From Fomes fomentarius (Eukaryota; Basidiomycota; Agaricomycetes; Polyporales; Polyporaceae): 64,000 bases of DNA. Below, in pieces: positions 44,339-56,842 of the stretch. The stretch is taken from the NCBI GenBank assembly GCA_022606135.1, contig JABYQN010000006.1, positions 1,302,001 through 1,366,000 on the forward strand, read 5' to 3'. Position numbers and translations under genes: made by a program. Each line of letters starts with the position of its first letter. Position 1 is the first letter of the stretch. The notes beneath the pieces are model-generated. The model made no database searches. It saw only the letters and a program-made list of their open reading frames with translations, and was not told the origin of the DNA.

Positions 44339-46435
44339 ATGGACGCGTTCTTCCAGCCCATTGCGGACGCAACAGGCGGTTCCGTTGACCAAATCAAGGT
44401 ATGTGCCTGCGGTACTACGGTAGACGCATCTCTGCTCATGCAGTCTCTTCTAGTTGATCTCATGTCTATTATTCTCGTACCCTCTGGGCAGCCTCTACAT
44501 CCGCATACCCTCATCTCATCCTGAACTCAAGCATATATTCAGTGTTCTCGTCTCTTTCTTCTACCTTGTACCTGTGGTACGGCTATGGGGAGGCGCGCTG
44601 CAGCTACTCGGGAGTGTTCTGGCGACATATTACATCGCAAAGCGAATACAGACGCGCAACATGCCATGGCTAGTCTTTCTGTGAGTGCTCACCCTTGTCG
44701 TGAATCCTTACGTTCTCAGAATGCGCCGTCGACCAGTGTCACCATGGCTCATCTAACAGTCAAGTAAGTGTCTTGCCGCGTCGCTCACATTCTACAACTC
44801 AGCCTATCTATCCATGAAGCCATATCGCCCGGACACTCGGCTCGGCCGGATACGAGACCATTGAGATATCCGGACCCCAGATGGTTCTCACTATGAAGCT
44901 CACTACGTTTGCATGGAATGTGTGGGACGGAAGGAGACCTGCCGAAGTGAGTACTCACATGCCCAGTCAATCGACTTGTATGAACGTCGCTCTAGGACTT
45001 AGACAAGTGGCAAACTGAGCAACGTATAGCGGACTTCCCTACGATTCTCGAATTCCTCGGATATGCGTGAGTCTGGGTCATAAGTAGTGGGCATGCAATC
45101 CCTAACGCCTCTGCGCAGCTTCTACTTCCCGGGTTTCCTCGTTGGCCCGTACCTTACCTACAACGAATACCAGGCACTAGTGACTGGCTCTTTGTACAAG
45201 GCTGCAGAGCAGAAAGAAGAGGATGCAGTGAACCAGACCAATCACCTGAGCAAACGCCTTGTTCCCCATGGCCGCAAACGGGTCGCTTTTAGGAAGATGT
45301 TTGTTGGGCTCATATTCCTCGCGTTATTCGTGCTCTTCTATCCCGAGTTCAACTACTCTCTAGTAGTCGAGGACGAGTTCGAAGCCAGGCGTCTCATTTC
45401 TCGGTGGGATCATTCTATCATCTTCTTACAACCTTACCTAACATGAACACCTTTCAAGCATCATCTTCTTGCAGATCTGCGGATTCTTTGAGCGGACGAA
45501 GTACTACGCTGTCTGGACTTTGACGGAGGTTGGTGATGTGATCGATTGTTTACGAGCTGTCTCTCAACGTTTTGCAGGGTGCCTCAATCCAAACAGGGCT
45601 AGGCTTCACTGGATACAATGAGAAAGGCGGCACCAAGTGGGAGGGTGCTGCCAACGTGAACGTATGGAACATCGAGTTCGCAGAGAATACTAAGGTGCTT
45701 CTCGACTCTTGGAATATGAAGACGAACATCTGGCTGCGGGAATGCGTCTACAAGCGTGTCACGCCAAAGGGCAAGAAGCCTGGTTTCAGGAGCAGTCTCG
45801 CTACCTTTGCTACGAGTGCCTTCTGGGTGAGTTCGCCGTCCTAGTCCTCTTGTCCAATGACTGACACTGTGACTTAGCATGGCATTGCGCCGGGCTACTA
45901 CCTCTCTTTCTTCTTCTTCGCTTTCGTACAAACGAGCGCTCGTCTCGCGCGGTCATACCTCCGTCCTCTCGTCCTCCCCGCGAACTACGTCCCCGCACGG
46001 GGTGCGCCCCCACCGCCGCAAACACGTGCGAAGCAGGCGTACGACTACCTCGGGGTGCTCTTGACCGTGGCCTTGACCAACTACGGGACGCTGCCGTTCA
46101 TGCTGCTCACGATTGACGACTCGTTTGTCGCGTGGAACAGCGTGATGTGGTACGGACACTTCCTCATCGCCGGTGGCCTCATCTTCTTCTACTTTGGAGG
46201 CATAGCCCTCCTGACGCAAGTGCAGGCCGTGCGCGTGAAGCAGGCAGCGTACCAGCAGGAGAGGGACGAGATCAACAGGACGGTCAAGTCGGGCGCGAGC
46301 ACCCCTAGTACGCCTGCGAGGGCGCCAACTCTGCCGCCAGTCGACGAGGCTGCACAAGAGCTCGAGAAGGCTGCGCAGGAGCTCGGGAGAGAGTTTCAGC
46401 ACACAAGGAATCACGGGAAGAATAAGCGCAAGTAA
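44339..46435 (+). CDS. ALE1: MBOAT lysophospholipid acyltransferase (Ale1/LPCAT type)
   Basis: A multi-exon membrane protein from MDAFFQPIADATGGSVDQIK to a Lys-rich end (NHGKNKRK), TAA at 46433-46435. MBOAT features in order are LLFSYPLGSLYIRIPSSHPELKH, ISGPQMVLTMKLTTFAWNVWDG, LGYAFYFPGFLVGPYLTYNEY, TGLGFTGYN and VNVWNIEFAEN. The catalytic Asn/His part reads WNMKTNIWLRECVYKR, then a tryptophan at an exon end followed by HGIAPGYYLSFFFF. These match the Ale1/LPCAT/MBOAT1-2-5 branch, which re-acylates lysophospholipids in the ER (Lands cycle). The charged C-terminus with KRK could act as ER retention. Several introns interrupt the first third. Confidence 0.93.
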
Positions 46436-46779
46436 TGTGGCTTGTGCGACAAATTGGGCCGGTTTCGAATGCGCTGGCAGTGGAAAGAACGGAGGGTGTT
46501 GCTTTGGTGATGTTCACTGCTCTATATACGTGCTTAGACCACCTTGAGAGTATGCTATAGTAAATGCGACAGTTTTTGAATCGATTATGGGGTGCAACAT
46601 CATCAACGAGTTCCTCCAAGCTGCGTGTATAGACGGACGTTCAGGGGAGGCCTTCGGGTCGAAACGACCTTTCTCAAACTCGAACACGTAAGAACGAGCA
46701 ATCGTTTCGATCTAACACGTCCCCTCGATATGCACACAACCCAAGCAGCGCGCGAAGATGCCAGAGTCTCGTACGGTTG

Positions 46780-47120
46780 AGTGGCTTCATAAGGGCGACC
46801 TGATTCTTGGTGGCCTCCCAGACGAAACACACGTGTGTGTTTCGTGTGCATGTTTCGTGTGCATGTTTCGTGTGCTCGTAGAACATGTCGTTCTTCGCAA
46901 CATCGATGGTTGAGGCGCGGTTGTGCATATGTACTGCGTGTTCGGCCGGATGAATGATCTCGGAGAGCATGGAGCAAAGCCTCTTTCGTCCAATAAGTCA
47001 CCAAGTTGTACTCTGCTTGAGTTGACAATAGGGTGACTACAGCGTGTTTTTTGTTTTCGCGTCGCGCCGTCATCAAGGGTGAAGACGTACCCGCTCACAG
47101 AGTGGTGCGAGTCATCGGAG
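46780..47120 (-). mobile_element. Eroded Ty1/copia pol fragment (RNase H part)
   Basis: On the minus strand, in order but in shifting frames, are copia RNase H pieces: VSGYVFTLDDGAT, then KKHAVVTLLSTQAEYNLVT, then NRASTIDVAKNDMFYEHTKH, then VCFVWEATKNQVALM. These correspond to the SGYVF.L, STEAEY, A.N....RTKHID and K.Q.AD parts of copia elements. At least two frameshifts and a 13-nt tandem expansion have destroyed it. No LTRs or other pol domains are nearby. Confidence 0.72.
46838..46875 (+). repeat. 13-nt tandem repeat, ~3 copies
   Basis: TGTTTCGTGTGCA is repeated 2.9 times. It lies inside the copia relic at the HTKH-coding position, so the relic reads a duplicated His-Thr-Lys/His-Glu-Thr pattern. 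Replication slippage is the likely cause. Confidence 0.8.
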
Positions 47121-47349
47121 GTGCCCTACTTAGTCTGCGAGTATCCTGTAACACCAAATCCTTCAATGCGATGATAGACGGGCTGTGTAGTACTCGTGCG
47201 TACCGCAGAAATATGCGATCACGCGCTTCGCTGCCCTCAAGTGAATGCGGCCCATGAAACGCGAGAGTTACTCGTCCTCCTCCTCCTCCTTGCGCAAGGG
47301 AAACTTGCGGCGGTATGGTAGCTCAACTCCGCCGGGGCGCCCGAACTAA

Positions 47350-48480
47350 ATGGAGGTTGCACAGCCACTGGAAGGTATGGATATAGCATTTTGCTCCCTG
47401 CTGATCATTAAGTTTTGCTTTCGAGACATGCTTTCAGAAGCCCGCTTTGCTACTCTCGCAGATCCTGACTTTGCTCAAGGGGGGTCTCACCCGCGAGATG
47501 CAGACTATGGCTCACATGTTGAGCCCCACCATGAAGACGAGGAGGGCATGGAAATGGTCACATCAGAGGAGGAAGGCGAGGATGAAGACCATGACTCCGG
47601 CATAGGTGAAGGGATGGACCCTAGCGGGTTTGCTGGTCCATCAGAGCAGACAGTCAAGCCGTTAACTCCTGAGGCACTTGCTGCATTCAAGGCTGCACAA
47701 GAGAGAAGTGGGGTGATCTATATCTCGCGGATACCTCCTGGCATGCGCCCGACCAAGGTGCGGCATCTCATGAGTGCGTATGGGGAAGTGGGAAGGGTCT
47801 ACCTCCAGCAGGAAGGTGCGTCTGTATGTACCTCTTTGGTGCTGTCCCTCTCCCTGTTGACATATCAATATGTCTTCAGATGCAAAACGGGCGTATCTCC
47901 GTCGGAAATATACGTCCACGAAGAAGCCTCACTACACGGAGGGATGGGTGGAATTCATGGACAAGCGCGTCGCTCGGTCCGTTGCTGAGATGCTGAACGC
48001 ACAGCCAATCGGTGGGAAGAAGGGTACACGGTGGAGAGACGACGTGTGGACGATGAAGTACCTACCGAAGTTCAAATGGTACATGTTGACGGAGCAGATC
48101 GGTGAGGCTGCGCTAACGTGCACTTCATGTCGGACCTTCACTGAACTTCCTCTCCAGCACATGAAGCTGCTGTGCATACCGCACAGCTTCGGGTCGAGCT
48201 TTCTCAGTCGAGGAAGGAGCAGAGGGACTACCTCAAGAACGTTGAGCTGGCTCGCGTCCTGGACAAGCGGGCCGAGCGGAAGCGCAAGGCTGCGCAGAGC
48301 GGGGAGGCGAAGGAAGGAGACGATCATGCGGACACACGGCCACCAAAATCCCTGAAGAAAGACAACATGGATGCTCTTGCCAAGGCATCTTCACAGGAGA
48401 AGCGCATAGAGCGCAGACCAATCGAACCCAAGCCGGATGCAGCGGCACAGCTGGACTCTGTGCTGGGCAATGTGTTTTAG
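47350..48480 (+). CDS. ESF2: Pre-rRNA-processing RNA-binding protein Esf2/ABT1
   Basis: Starts MEVAQPLE. A 63-nt GTATGG..TTTCAG intron then most likely joins to [14 protein letters not shown]; the intron is in-frame and open, so retention would add 21 residues. An acidic N-terminus ([16 protein letters not shown]) precedes the RRM-like domain [33 protein letters not shown]. After an intron come [53 protein letters not shown] and a basic C-terminal helix ([27 protein letters not shown]). The TEGWVEF and DDVWTMKYL signatures are those of Esf2/ABT1. It works in the nucleolus on U3-dependent 18S rRNA maturation, activating the helicase Dbp8 in yeast. It ends LDSVLGNVF. Confidence 0.93.
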
Positions 48481-48812
48481 GGACAGTTGTTGTATGAACG
48501 TTAACCTTTGTACTCTGTGCAATACAAGGTCGGTTGTTCTCTCATGGACTCGAGTGACGCAGCAGTCATTCAGTCGGAGCTTCAATCTGGGGAGAAGGGC
48601 GTGGCGGGATGGCGCCCACCTGTTAGACAGCGCGAACACACTGAGCTAGCCTCAGCGAGCAGCGAGAACACGGTGCTCGTCCTTGTGTCGCGATCCCAAG
48701 AGGTCTGTGCTTCTATGATGCTCGCCTCTCTCTCTTACCGCCTCATGACCAGTCTTCGCTCAACTGTTTCTCTTTTCTCTCTCTCTTCAGCTCCTTCCAT
48801 CTTGCGCTGAAC

Positions 48813-51800
48813 ATGTCTTGGAACCCCCCTGCTTATCCTCCTCCACCTTCTCGCGGTCGCTCGCGTTCTCGTTCCCCTTTCCGCGGGTCCTACCCTCCTC
48901 GAGCCTCGTACCCTGACTCAGCGTACCCTCAGGACCAGTACCGCGCTGATTGGGACGCGTACGATAGGGATAGGGCATGGGCCTCTTACGAGAGGGAGAG
49001 GGCTGCTTACGAGTATTCGAGGCGTGGCAGAAGTCGCAGTCCGCCGCCCGGTGATGAAGGTAAGTCCTCGCGGTCCCGTCGTTGGCTTTCATGACGTTGA
49101 CGTTGAGGTGTCGTGGCGTTGTAGTTGGACGGAAGCGCCGGCGTTCATTATCTCCTTGGGAGCGAGATCGGTATGAGCCCAGACCTCGGTACAACGACGA
49201 CTATGGTGAGTTGTGCGAATTTGCCTGGGACGCGCTTGCAATAACGCCCTCGAACAACTAGATGCTCATTCCCGGGGCTACGGCTATGAGCGGGGAGCAT
49301 ACCCACCGCCACCTTATAATTCGGGCCGCAGGGGACCCCCAGACCCGCACACGTTCGACTACCCTGCAACCTTGAAGCAGTATGCGGAGTGGTTCCGCTA
49401 CTACTACCCTCAGCAAGCAATGGAGGAGGATAATGCCGACAAAGCTGCAGAGCAAGAAGCGGGCGACGGCAGCAAACCCCGCAACGGTATACGGAGCCGC
49501 TGGGAGAAGTATAAAAAAGAGTTCGCTGCTCAGCAGGTGTGCTATTCGCGTGGCTGTTGTGCTTCAGTCCTTGGTACTTACGGCAGTCCACAGCTCCAAC
49601 GCATGTTTGATCACCATCGAAAGTCACCCTGGTTCACTGAGAAGTACGAGCCCGGTCCTGAGTTTCAGAACATGCGCATACGTGTTAGGAAGAGTGGTTG
49701 GAAGGGGAAGATGGACGCATTCATCTTGGACCTCGAGTCTGGCAAGTTTGATCCAGATTTGAGCGAGCCTGTACCAGAGAGCGCGTCACCTGTGAAGGAG
49801 AATTCCAATGGCGACGCCGCAGCAACCAACGGTGCCGGCGGAGAAGGCTCTACGACTGAGGACGTCAAGCCTTCTGTCACCGCTGACGATGAGATGCAGT
49901 TCAATGTTGAGGCTGAGGAGGACGCTGGCGGCGACGAAACGAACCGTGCTTCTTCGGATAAGAATAGGCGCGGGGCGAATCGGGGCGAGGAGCTCGCTGT
50001 GCCTCCAGAGGGCAATCAGGTTATGATTCGCACCATTCCTCCTGACATTGGGCGTGCGAAGCTGGAAGAAGTAAGCATTACACGTTGCTCGTCTGCTTGC
50101 AACTATGCTCACATGGGCTCTAGTCAATCAGCAAGATACCTGGGTTCATCTACCTCGCCCTGGGTGACCCATTACAGAAGCGGAACTACTACCGTGCCGG
50201 CTGGATCAAGTTCAGTGATGACGCGGATATGCCCAGTGTCATGGCTGAGCTCTCGGAAAAGAAGGTGAGTACATGTGCACCTGTGGAGATGACGCGTGTT
50301 AACCTCGTGGCTCAGATTGAGGGTTTCAAATTGCATGTTGCGCATATCACTAAGCCTTTCGTTACCCGGGTGCGCCACACTCCTGAGGTTGCAAGCAGAC
50401 CAGATCGGCTCGTGAAAGATCTCGAGAACGCGAAGAAACTCGCCTCTATCCTCGAGGAGGAGTACATGAATCTTCGTAAGGCCAAGGTTGACGAGAAGCC
50501 TGTAAACGGAAACGCCTCCGCTGGGGCTAACGGCGAACAGACCGAGGCGCTAAATGAAGACACCGCCATGCGAGACAGCACTGCTGAGGCGGAAGAGGAC
50601 CCCGAGCCCCGGGAGATGGGTAGCGAGGCAGTCGAGAGGCGCATCGAGAAGGTCATGGCTGAACTTCAAGAACAGGGTGCGGTTGATACCAGTGACGAGA
50701 AGGCATTGGAAGCGAAGAGGGTGCGTCGCTTCTCTTCTCGCCCTCGTTCCCACTAATAACACATTTTCTTGGCAGACGGTGATAGCTTTGGATTTGTACC
50801 TGGCCTATCTTCGAGCCTCTTTCAACACCTGCTACTACTGCGCTGTCGTAACAGACCATCTTGAGGAATTACAGCGGAAGTGTATTATGCACTTGAGAAA
50901 GCCTATGTCGAAGATGATGCTCCAGGAGGTGCAGGCTGCTGAGGCCCAGAAGGCTGACAAGGAGCCAAAGGATGAGGAGAGTGCGGAGCCTGTGAAGGAG
51001 AAGGATTCGAGCGCGAAGGACAAGGCAGAGAGCCGGGACTGGAAGCGGAATGGTGCGCAGTTGTTGTTTCTCGAGAATGTTCATGGCTGACGCCGTTCAC
51101 AGACGAACGCTGGCTTGAATGGCTCGACTCCAAGATTGCATTGCTCATCGACCGGAACGGCGTTGACCCTAGGGACTATGGAGGGAAGAGCTACGAAGAG
51201 TACGTCTTTTTACTCGTTTGTGTCGTTGCTGCAGTATTCAGGCTGTCTTCAGGGAGTTGTCAAGAGCCTGCGAGTCGTACATCAAGCAGGAGGATGAGGG
51301 AAAGTTCCGCTGCAAGACTTGCCAGAAGCTCTTCAAGGCCACCTCGTTCGTCGAGAAGCATATCGCCAACAAGCACCCTGAAATTGTGAAGCATCTCGAG
51401 GAGGTATGGATTCTCGGCTCACTAGTCATACAAGCGTAATTGACCGTCTTCACAAGGTACCCTTTTTTAACAACTTTGCTCTGGATCCCCACCGCATACA
51501 ACCCTTCACGCACCCTCCCCAGACGATGGGTTCCAGTCAGCCCCCTCCACCTCAGGCCTACGGTCTCCAGGCATCGGCATACCCGATGGATGTACCCCGA
51601 GCTCCCCCTTCCTATCATCACTACGGCGCGGGTGCATACCCGCCTTATCCAGGTCTCTGGGACCCGTACCCGTACCCGTATGGGGGTTTTGCTATTGCGC
51701 CTGCTCGTCGAGACGATGGGCCCGTTGGCCGCCGGCTCAGCGACCGCATCAGTGGTGTCGCTGCGCCTGGTTTCGAACAGATTATTGAGACGCCTCCTGT

Positions 51801-52005
51801 GCCCGCCTCTGCAGGCCTTCCTGCGAAACCTGCAGTGTCCCTGGACTCGGCGCCAGCGCCACGGCGTGGTCGTGGGGGCGCCAACGGACCATCTCCACCT
51901 CCGCCGCCTGATGCAAAGGAGGACCCTAGGGCACAAGCTGGCAAGAAGGTCAGCTACGTGGACGTGGACCGTGTTGCGGAAGGCGATGTGGAGTTGACGT
52001 ACTAG
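48813..52005 (+). CDS. ARS2: ARS2/SERRATE zinc-finger RNA effector
   Basis: Starts MSWNPPAYPPPPSRGRSRSRS. The N-terminus is Arg/Ser/Tyr-rich. The SERRATE/ARS2 N-terminal domain follows: DYPATLKQYAEWFRYYYP, LQRMFDHHRKSPWFTEKYEP and WKGKMDAFILDLESGKFDPDL. An RRM-like core has NQVMIRTIPPDIGRAKLEE, SKIPGFIYLALGDPLQKRNYYRAGWIKF and IEGFKLHVAHITKPF. LDLYLAYLRASFNTCYYC belongs to the conserved core. The single C2H2 finger is FRCKTCQKLFKATSFVEKHI (about 51300-51370), followed by VPFFNNFALDP and a Tyr/Pro/Gly-rich tail ending VSYVDVDRVAEGDVELTY (TAG 52003-52005). ARS2 (Pir2 in fission yeast) couples the nuclear cap-binding complex to RNA processing or decay. At least eight introns are present. Confidence 0.94.
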
Positions 52006-52665
52006 CTCTTTGTAATTGTTTGTGGTGTATGTACTGCCATGCTAGGTGTTTTGTCACAGGCTTCCATTCATGTTTTAAATCAAAGTCACCAGACAATTTT
52101 ACAGTAGATGCAGCGCCTTTGCTGATATCTATGGGTCACCGGGTTTTGATATCGATGCCAGTACCGTTCCCTAAAGCTTATGTTTCCGTGCGCGTGCGCG
52201 TGGGTAGCGACGATCTGGGTGCAGGAGGCTTCGAGTCGTGTTCTCATGCCATAAGAAGTGCGTTTATATAGCACTGGGGAGGCCGGGGCGAGCCCTCCTC
52301 AATGAGTCGATCACTGGCACCCACTGGACGGCGCAGAGGACCGCTGGGTGTTGTTCCTGGCGGAGAGGTGTGTTCGTGGAGACCGGCCGTGGGCTGGAGA
52401 GCGACTGGATCGGTGCGCGACACTGGCAAGCGACCGCCTGTTGTGCTCTGTTTGTGACGCGCACTCTACCCCGCCGCACGGTCACGGTCTCGAATTCCTG
52501 CTCTCTCTGTCCTCAGGTCATCCGCCCATACTTGTTCTGCGGCCTAGCCGCCAGCAGCCATTCTCTCCCGCTCTCCGTGCTCTGACGACTCCTCGTCTCT
52601 GTTCCTTGACGGCCATCTCTTTTCTTCGGACTTGCTGGACGGGTTCACTCTTCCCCCAATCCACC
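52006..52665. other. Intergenic stretch / SSK1 promoter and leader
   Basis: This 660-bp spacer lies between ARS2 and SSK1. An open frame continues upstream of the SSK1 ATG to about 52348 but lacks homology signs and a good start. A CG-rich GTGCGCGTGCGCG tract lies at about 52188-52203. The last 60 bp are pyrimidine-rich and lead into CCACCATGAC. Confidence 0.4.
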
Positions 52666-55600
52666 ATGACTGCAGCAAGGTTGCCGTCTGTCCGCCTTCC
52701 GGCAATCGTCGCGGGTCAATCAGGGGACGAGGAGGGCGCGGAGTCCGTATTGGTCGAGTTGCCGCTATCTAGTAGATTCGGGATCGCCTGGCCCTCAGAG
52801 CCCACACCGCCCATATCTGCTCCCGCAGAGCGACCCGCGGCCGTCTCCCTCAGTTCATCGGAGGGCGAGACGGATATGTCTGAAGACGAGCCCAGCGCAC
52901 AAGAGAGGCGGCCACCTCGCACGGAGAGCGACGAGTCTGAGTTCGTTACTCCGACAAACCACATGCTCTCTGACCGCGATCCTATGGAGCAGGTAGGACA
53001 AGTACCTTCTGTTCCGCGGCTATCGAGAGCGTTCTCTATGCCCCTCCCCTCTCAACTCGGGCCCTTTCAGAACCCGCGGAGACTGGCCGCTTCCTCCGAC
53101 GCTTCTCCTATGGCTGGACCCTCCAAAGAGCCCGTACACCTGCAGGAGCTCTCGCTGGAGCTGGCTGACTCCGTGCAGATGGTTATTCAGACACTGCTAC
53201 AGCTCTCTCCTCCGCAGGTCCTGGATCCCGCCAAGGAGCAGTTTTCCGCGTGTTCGCTGTCTATCCCCACGCCCTCAATATCGGCCATGTTCACGTCCAT
53301 GAAGAACCTTAACTATCTATCGGCGAACCTGTCCACTTTCAGTCTTGATGCCCCTGTATTCGCCTCTTCCCCCGCTCCTGCGCGCAAGTACGACTCAGGC
53401 ACGAGCACGCACGTTGACTTCGACGTCGGGGAAATGTTGCAGAATGTGGGGGATGTTTTAAGCGGAGTGGCGGCGCAGGCGGGCGTGGACCTCGTTCTGT
53501 TCCACGACGACCTCGGCATGCGACACGTTGCTGTGAAGGGTGACGAAAGCGGCCTATCATATACCCTATCGCATGTGAGTAATTGCCGTGCAGGAACAGG
53601 TTACACGGTGAACTAATGTCGGTTCAGATCCTCCGCCAAATCATCAGTGTCGCGCACCAGGGCGACAGCATCGAGATTGGTCTCTTCATTGAGAGTGCGA
53701 AAGGTCCTCACCGCTCTCCGTCCCCAGGGTCTGCACCTAGGTCTAGCTCTCCCACCTTTGACACCGAAGAGCCGCTCCGTTGCAGTTTCCACATCGCACA
53801 CAGGTTTGGCATGCAGGAACCTACGAGTGCACCCGCGTCAACCGCTGAAACCCAGGGGCCTTCTCAGGACTTACAAATGTCCCCTCCTCCTTCACGTAAT
53901 CAGCCATACTTCAAAACGCTGATTCTTCGCCGTCTTCTGCAACATGTTGACGCGCAACTTGACACTGATGTAGCGGTGAGGGGCGTGTTCGTGGGACGTT
54001 GTTGCGTCCTCTCGACGATTTTGGACCGTGGTTCACCTTCTGTGGTCGATCCCACCGTGGACCTCTCTCTGGACGACGCGGCATATCTCGGATACCCTGC
54101 CGAAGTCCGTATTGCTCACGAACCTACCCTTGAGCAGTTAACCCAATTCGCAGAGTCGCTCAGGGGTCGGAAGGTGACGCTGATTGCTCATTCGAAGGGA
54201 TCTTTCGCTCAGCACCTGACGAGCTATCTTACGGCCTGGGGCTTGGACGTGAGCCATGTCTCGACGGAACCAGATGCTGAAACCACTCCTGAGTCGAGTG
54301 AGAGGAGCGCTGAAGGGGACACTTCGACATCTTCTGAGGCGGCGTCCTCACATGCGTCTACAACTGGATCACAATCTTCTGAACCTTTCGTTCTCATTGA
54401 CGACAATGTGCCCGCGTTACGGGCCAGACTACAGAAGATCCGCGCAGAACAAGCATACCCTCTCAACCTTCAGCACCGGAAGCGCCCATCGCTTGCCAGT
54501 AACCATAGACCACGCTCTTCACCTCAGGTTGCGCGTGTCATGGGTCTCACGGCGGTCCAGCCCACCCAAATTCCGCCACAGGTCGTCATCGTTCACTATA
54601 CTTCTCTCGCAAATTTCAAGTTGGTGAAGGATGCAGTGCAGTCGATCATCACACCTGGCAATTTATGGACGCGTATCCCCGAAGTCATCGTGATTCCGAA
54701 ACCTGCTGGCCCTCGTCGTATCTTGACTGCCCTCCATACCGCTGTCACTAAGCCTATCGTTGACCCGTTCTTCGCACCCATCGCGACTTCTCCGGTCAGT
54801 CCGGGTTTCCATCCCATGTCTCCTCTGTTCGCCAACGGTGCTCAGAGATCACCTGGTGGGAGGTCCACTGGTAGCTTCCGCACTACCTCCGATCGCTCGG
54901 CAAGGTCACCAAAGGAGGGCGTCGACAGCGTAAGCATTGCGCCATCTTCTCCTTTGGGCATGATGGACAACATGGAATATTTCTCTGATGCTGTCACGAA
55001 GCTCGGAACGTCGCCTTCCTCTGGTCTTGTCATCCAAAGCCCTGACGGTCAGCCCGCTGGTATTTTCTTCCATCCAAAAGCCAAGGGTAAGGCTAGTGTA
55101 CACACGGAACGAGGACTGAACGTAGATCATGCTACGGGACGTCCTCGAAGCTCGTCATACCGTCGCCCTTCGGATGTAGATGAGACCACAAGGGGCACCT
55201 TTCTCCATGCCACAGAAACGCTTCGCCGTAGTCCTCGCCCTCCACAAGCACAAGAGGTGTCACCCGCTGAAGCCCACGAGGGTGGTGCAGCCGCACCGCC
55301 ATCAAAAGGCAAACCCCGTTCGGAGTCCATATCTGAGGAGCTAGAGACCGTTCTGTCGCCTTCCGAAGGGCCTACACCCCTTAGTGCTCCTAGGCTTGCA
55401 AGGAAACCCACTCATGACCCCCGATACAGTCCCCCGCTCTCGCCGCAAATCCGAACCCCCGGTGGAGGGACGGGGACGCGTCGACCGATGAAGCGGCCAA
55501 CCGTAGAAACTGTCGCGTCTGCACCTGCTGCTATACCTAAGAAAGGTACACGTGGCGGCGATACCACAATCGTGCCTCCCATCAGCGTCCTTATTGTCGA

Positions 55601-56842
55601 TGGTAAGTGGTTTGTCCTTCATCTTCATTGCTCAATCTCACTTGAACCCTCAAGATAACCCTATCAACCAAACCATCTTGTCCACGTTTATGAAGAAGAG
55701 AAAAATCAAGTACGACGTCGCCAAGAATGGGGAAGAAGCGGTTCAGAAGTGGCGATCGGGAGAATTCCATCTCATTCTTGTGAGCAAACATCCAGCCTAG
55801 CAGTCTGTATTGACTCACATATTTGTGAACAGATGGATATCCAAATGCCTGTCATGGACGGTATTCAGGCCACCAAAGAGATACGGAGATTGGAGAAATC
55901 CAATGGCGTGGGAGGTTTCCCATCGACTCCTCAGTCGGAGGGTCAGCAGACACCCTCTGAGGCCTCGACCACTTCAGACACTAGGGTCGCTTCGACCCCA
56001 TCGTATCGTTCCTCGGTGATTATCGTCGCTCTAACTGCATCATCACTGCAAAGCGATCGTGTGGCCGCACTCGCGGCTGGATGCAACGACTTCCTCACCA
56101 AGCCAGTTTCCCTGCACTGGCTGAACAACAAGATCATCGAGTGGGGATCCATCAAGGCCTTGCAGATGTGGGCAGATATCCGTCCAGAAGTCGTCAAAAG
56201 CATCAGCAGTGGGCAAACGGCCCAGGCCCGGGACGTGGCAAGCAAACTTCATGTGCCGGAAGGTCGGAACACGCCTGTCACGCCGCGGAGTAGGTCCTCG
56301 TCGCGCCCGCGGAAGTCTGTATCTTTGGACACAGCGATGGCTGCCGCCGCGTCGCTGTCCAAGGCGGACAAACCTAGTCCTCCATTTTTGGACATGCCAG
56401 TTGGACTCATTGCAGAGCCGTCCGCTCTTCCTCCTCCTGATAGTGAGTGTCTCCCGCGATCCTATGTAGGGGATGATTATATCCTAAACTCAATCTTCTC
56501 CACAGCTCCTGCACAACTGTCTGACACGCTCCTCGATGCGAAGTCATCGAGAACGGTCGTGGGCACACGTATGTCGCCATCTTATCATCTTCGCGGTCAA
56601 TCGCTGATCGCACGCATTCGGCTCGACGTGTAGTGGAGGCGTCCACGGCAGAAGAGGCTCCTGCCTCGGCAGTGTCAGATGACAAGCCTGCTGTACTGGG
56701 TTCCGACGCAACAGACTCTGGTGGGACAACCGCGACGGTTCCTGATGATCAGCTCGAGACGACAGACCGTCCCACGCCGGCCGACGATCCTGCTCATGCT
56801 GTCGACGATAATGGTCTCCCTCCGCCCGCCGATCCGCAATGA
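52666..56842 (+). CDS. SSK1: Ssk1-type response regulator of the HOG osmostress pathway
   Basis: Six exons (52666-53574, 53628-55602, 55655-55779, 55833-56442, 56506-56568, 56634-56842) give 3891 nt, 1296 aa. The start CCACCATGAC is a good context. The first ~950 residues are mostly Ser/Pro-rich, with helical islands such as LSHILRQIISVAHQGDSIEIGLFI, LILRRLLQHVDAQLD and QVVIVHYTSLANFKLVKDAVQ (a pseudo-receiver-like remnant, inferred). The true receiver spans about 955-1110. It has SVLIVDDNPINQTIL, phospho-acceptor Asp1005 in LILMDIQMPVMDG, IIVALTASSLQSDR, and Lys1093 in FLTKPVS. A Ser/Thr/Pro insert of ~35 residues lies between helix 3 and strand 4. Unphosphorylated Ssk1 activates the Ssk2/22 MAPKKK upstream of Hog1, and a Ypd1-like phosphotransfer protein controls it. 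Confidence 0.95.

Noticed and set aside
52348..52665. Upstream extension of SSK1 as coding sequence
   Set aside because: Open but compositionally unlike the SSK1 start, no conserved motif, and the ATG at 52666 has a much better context.
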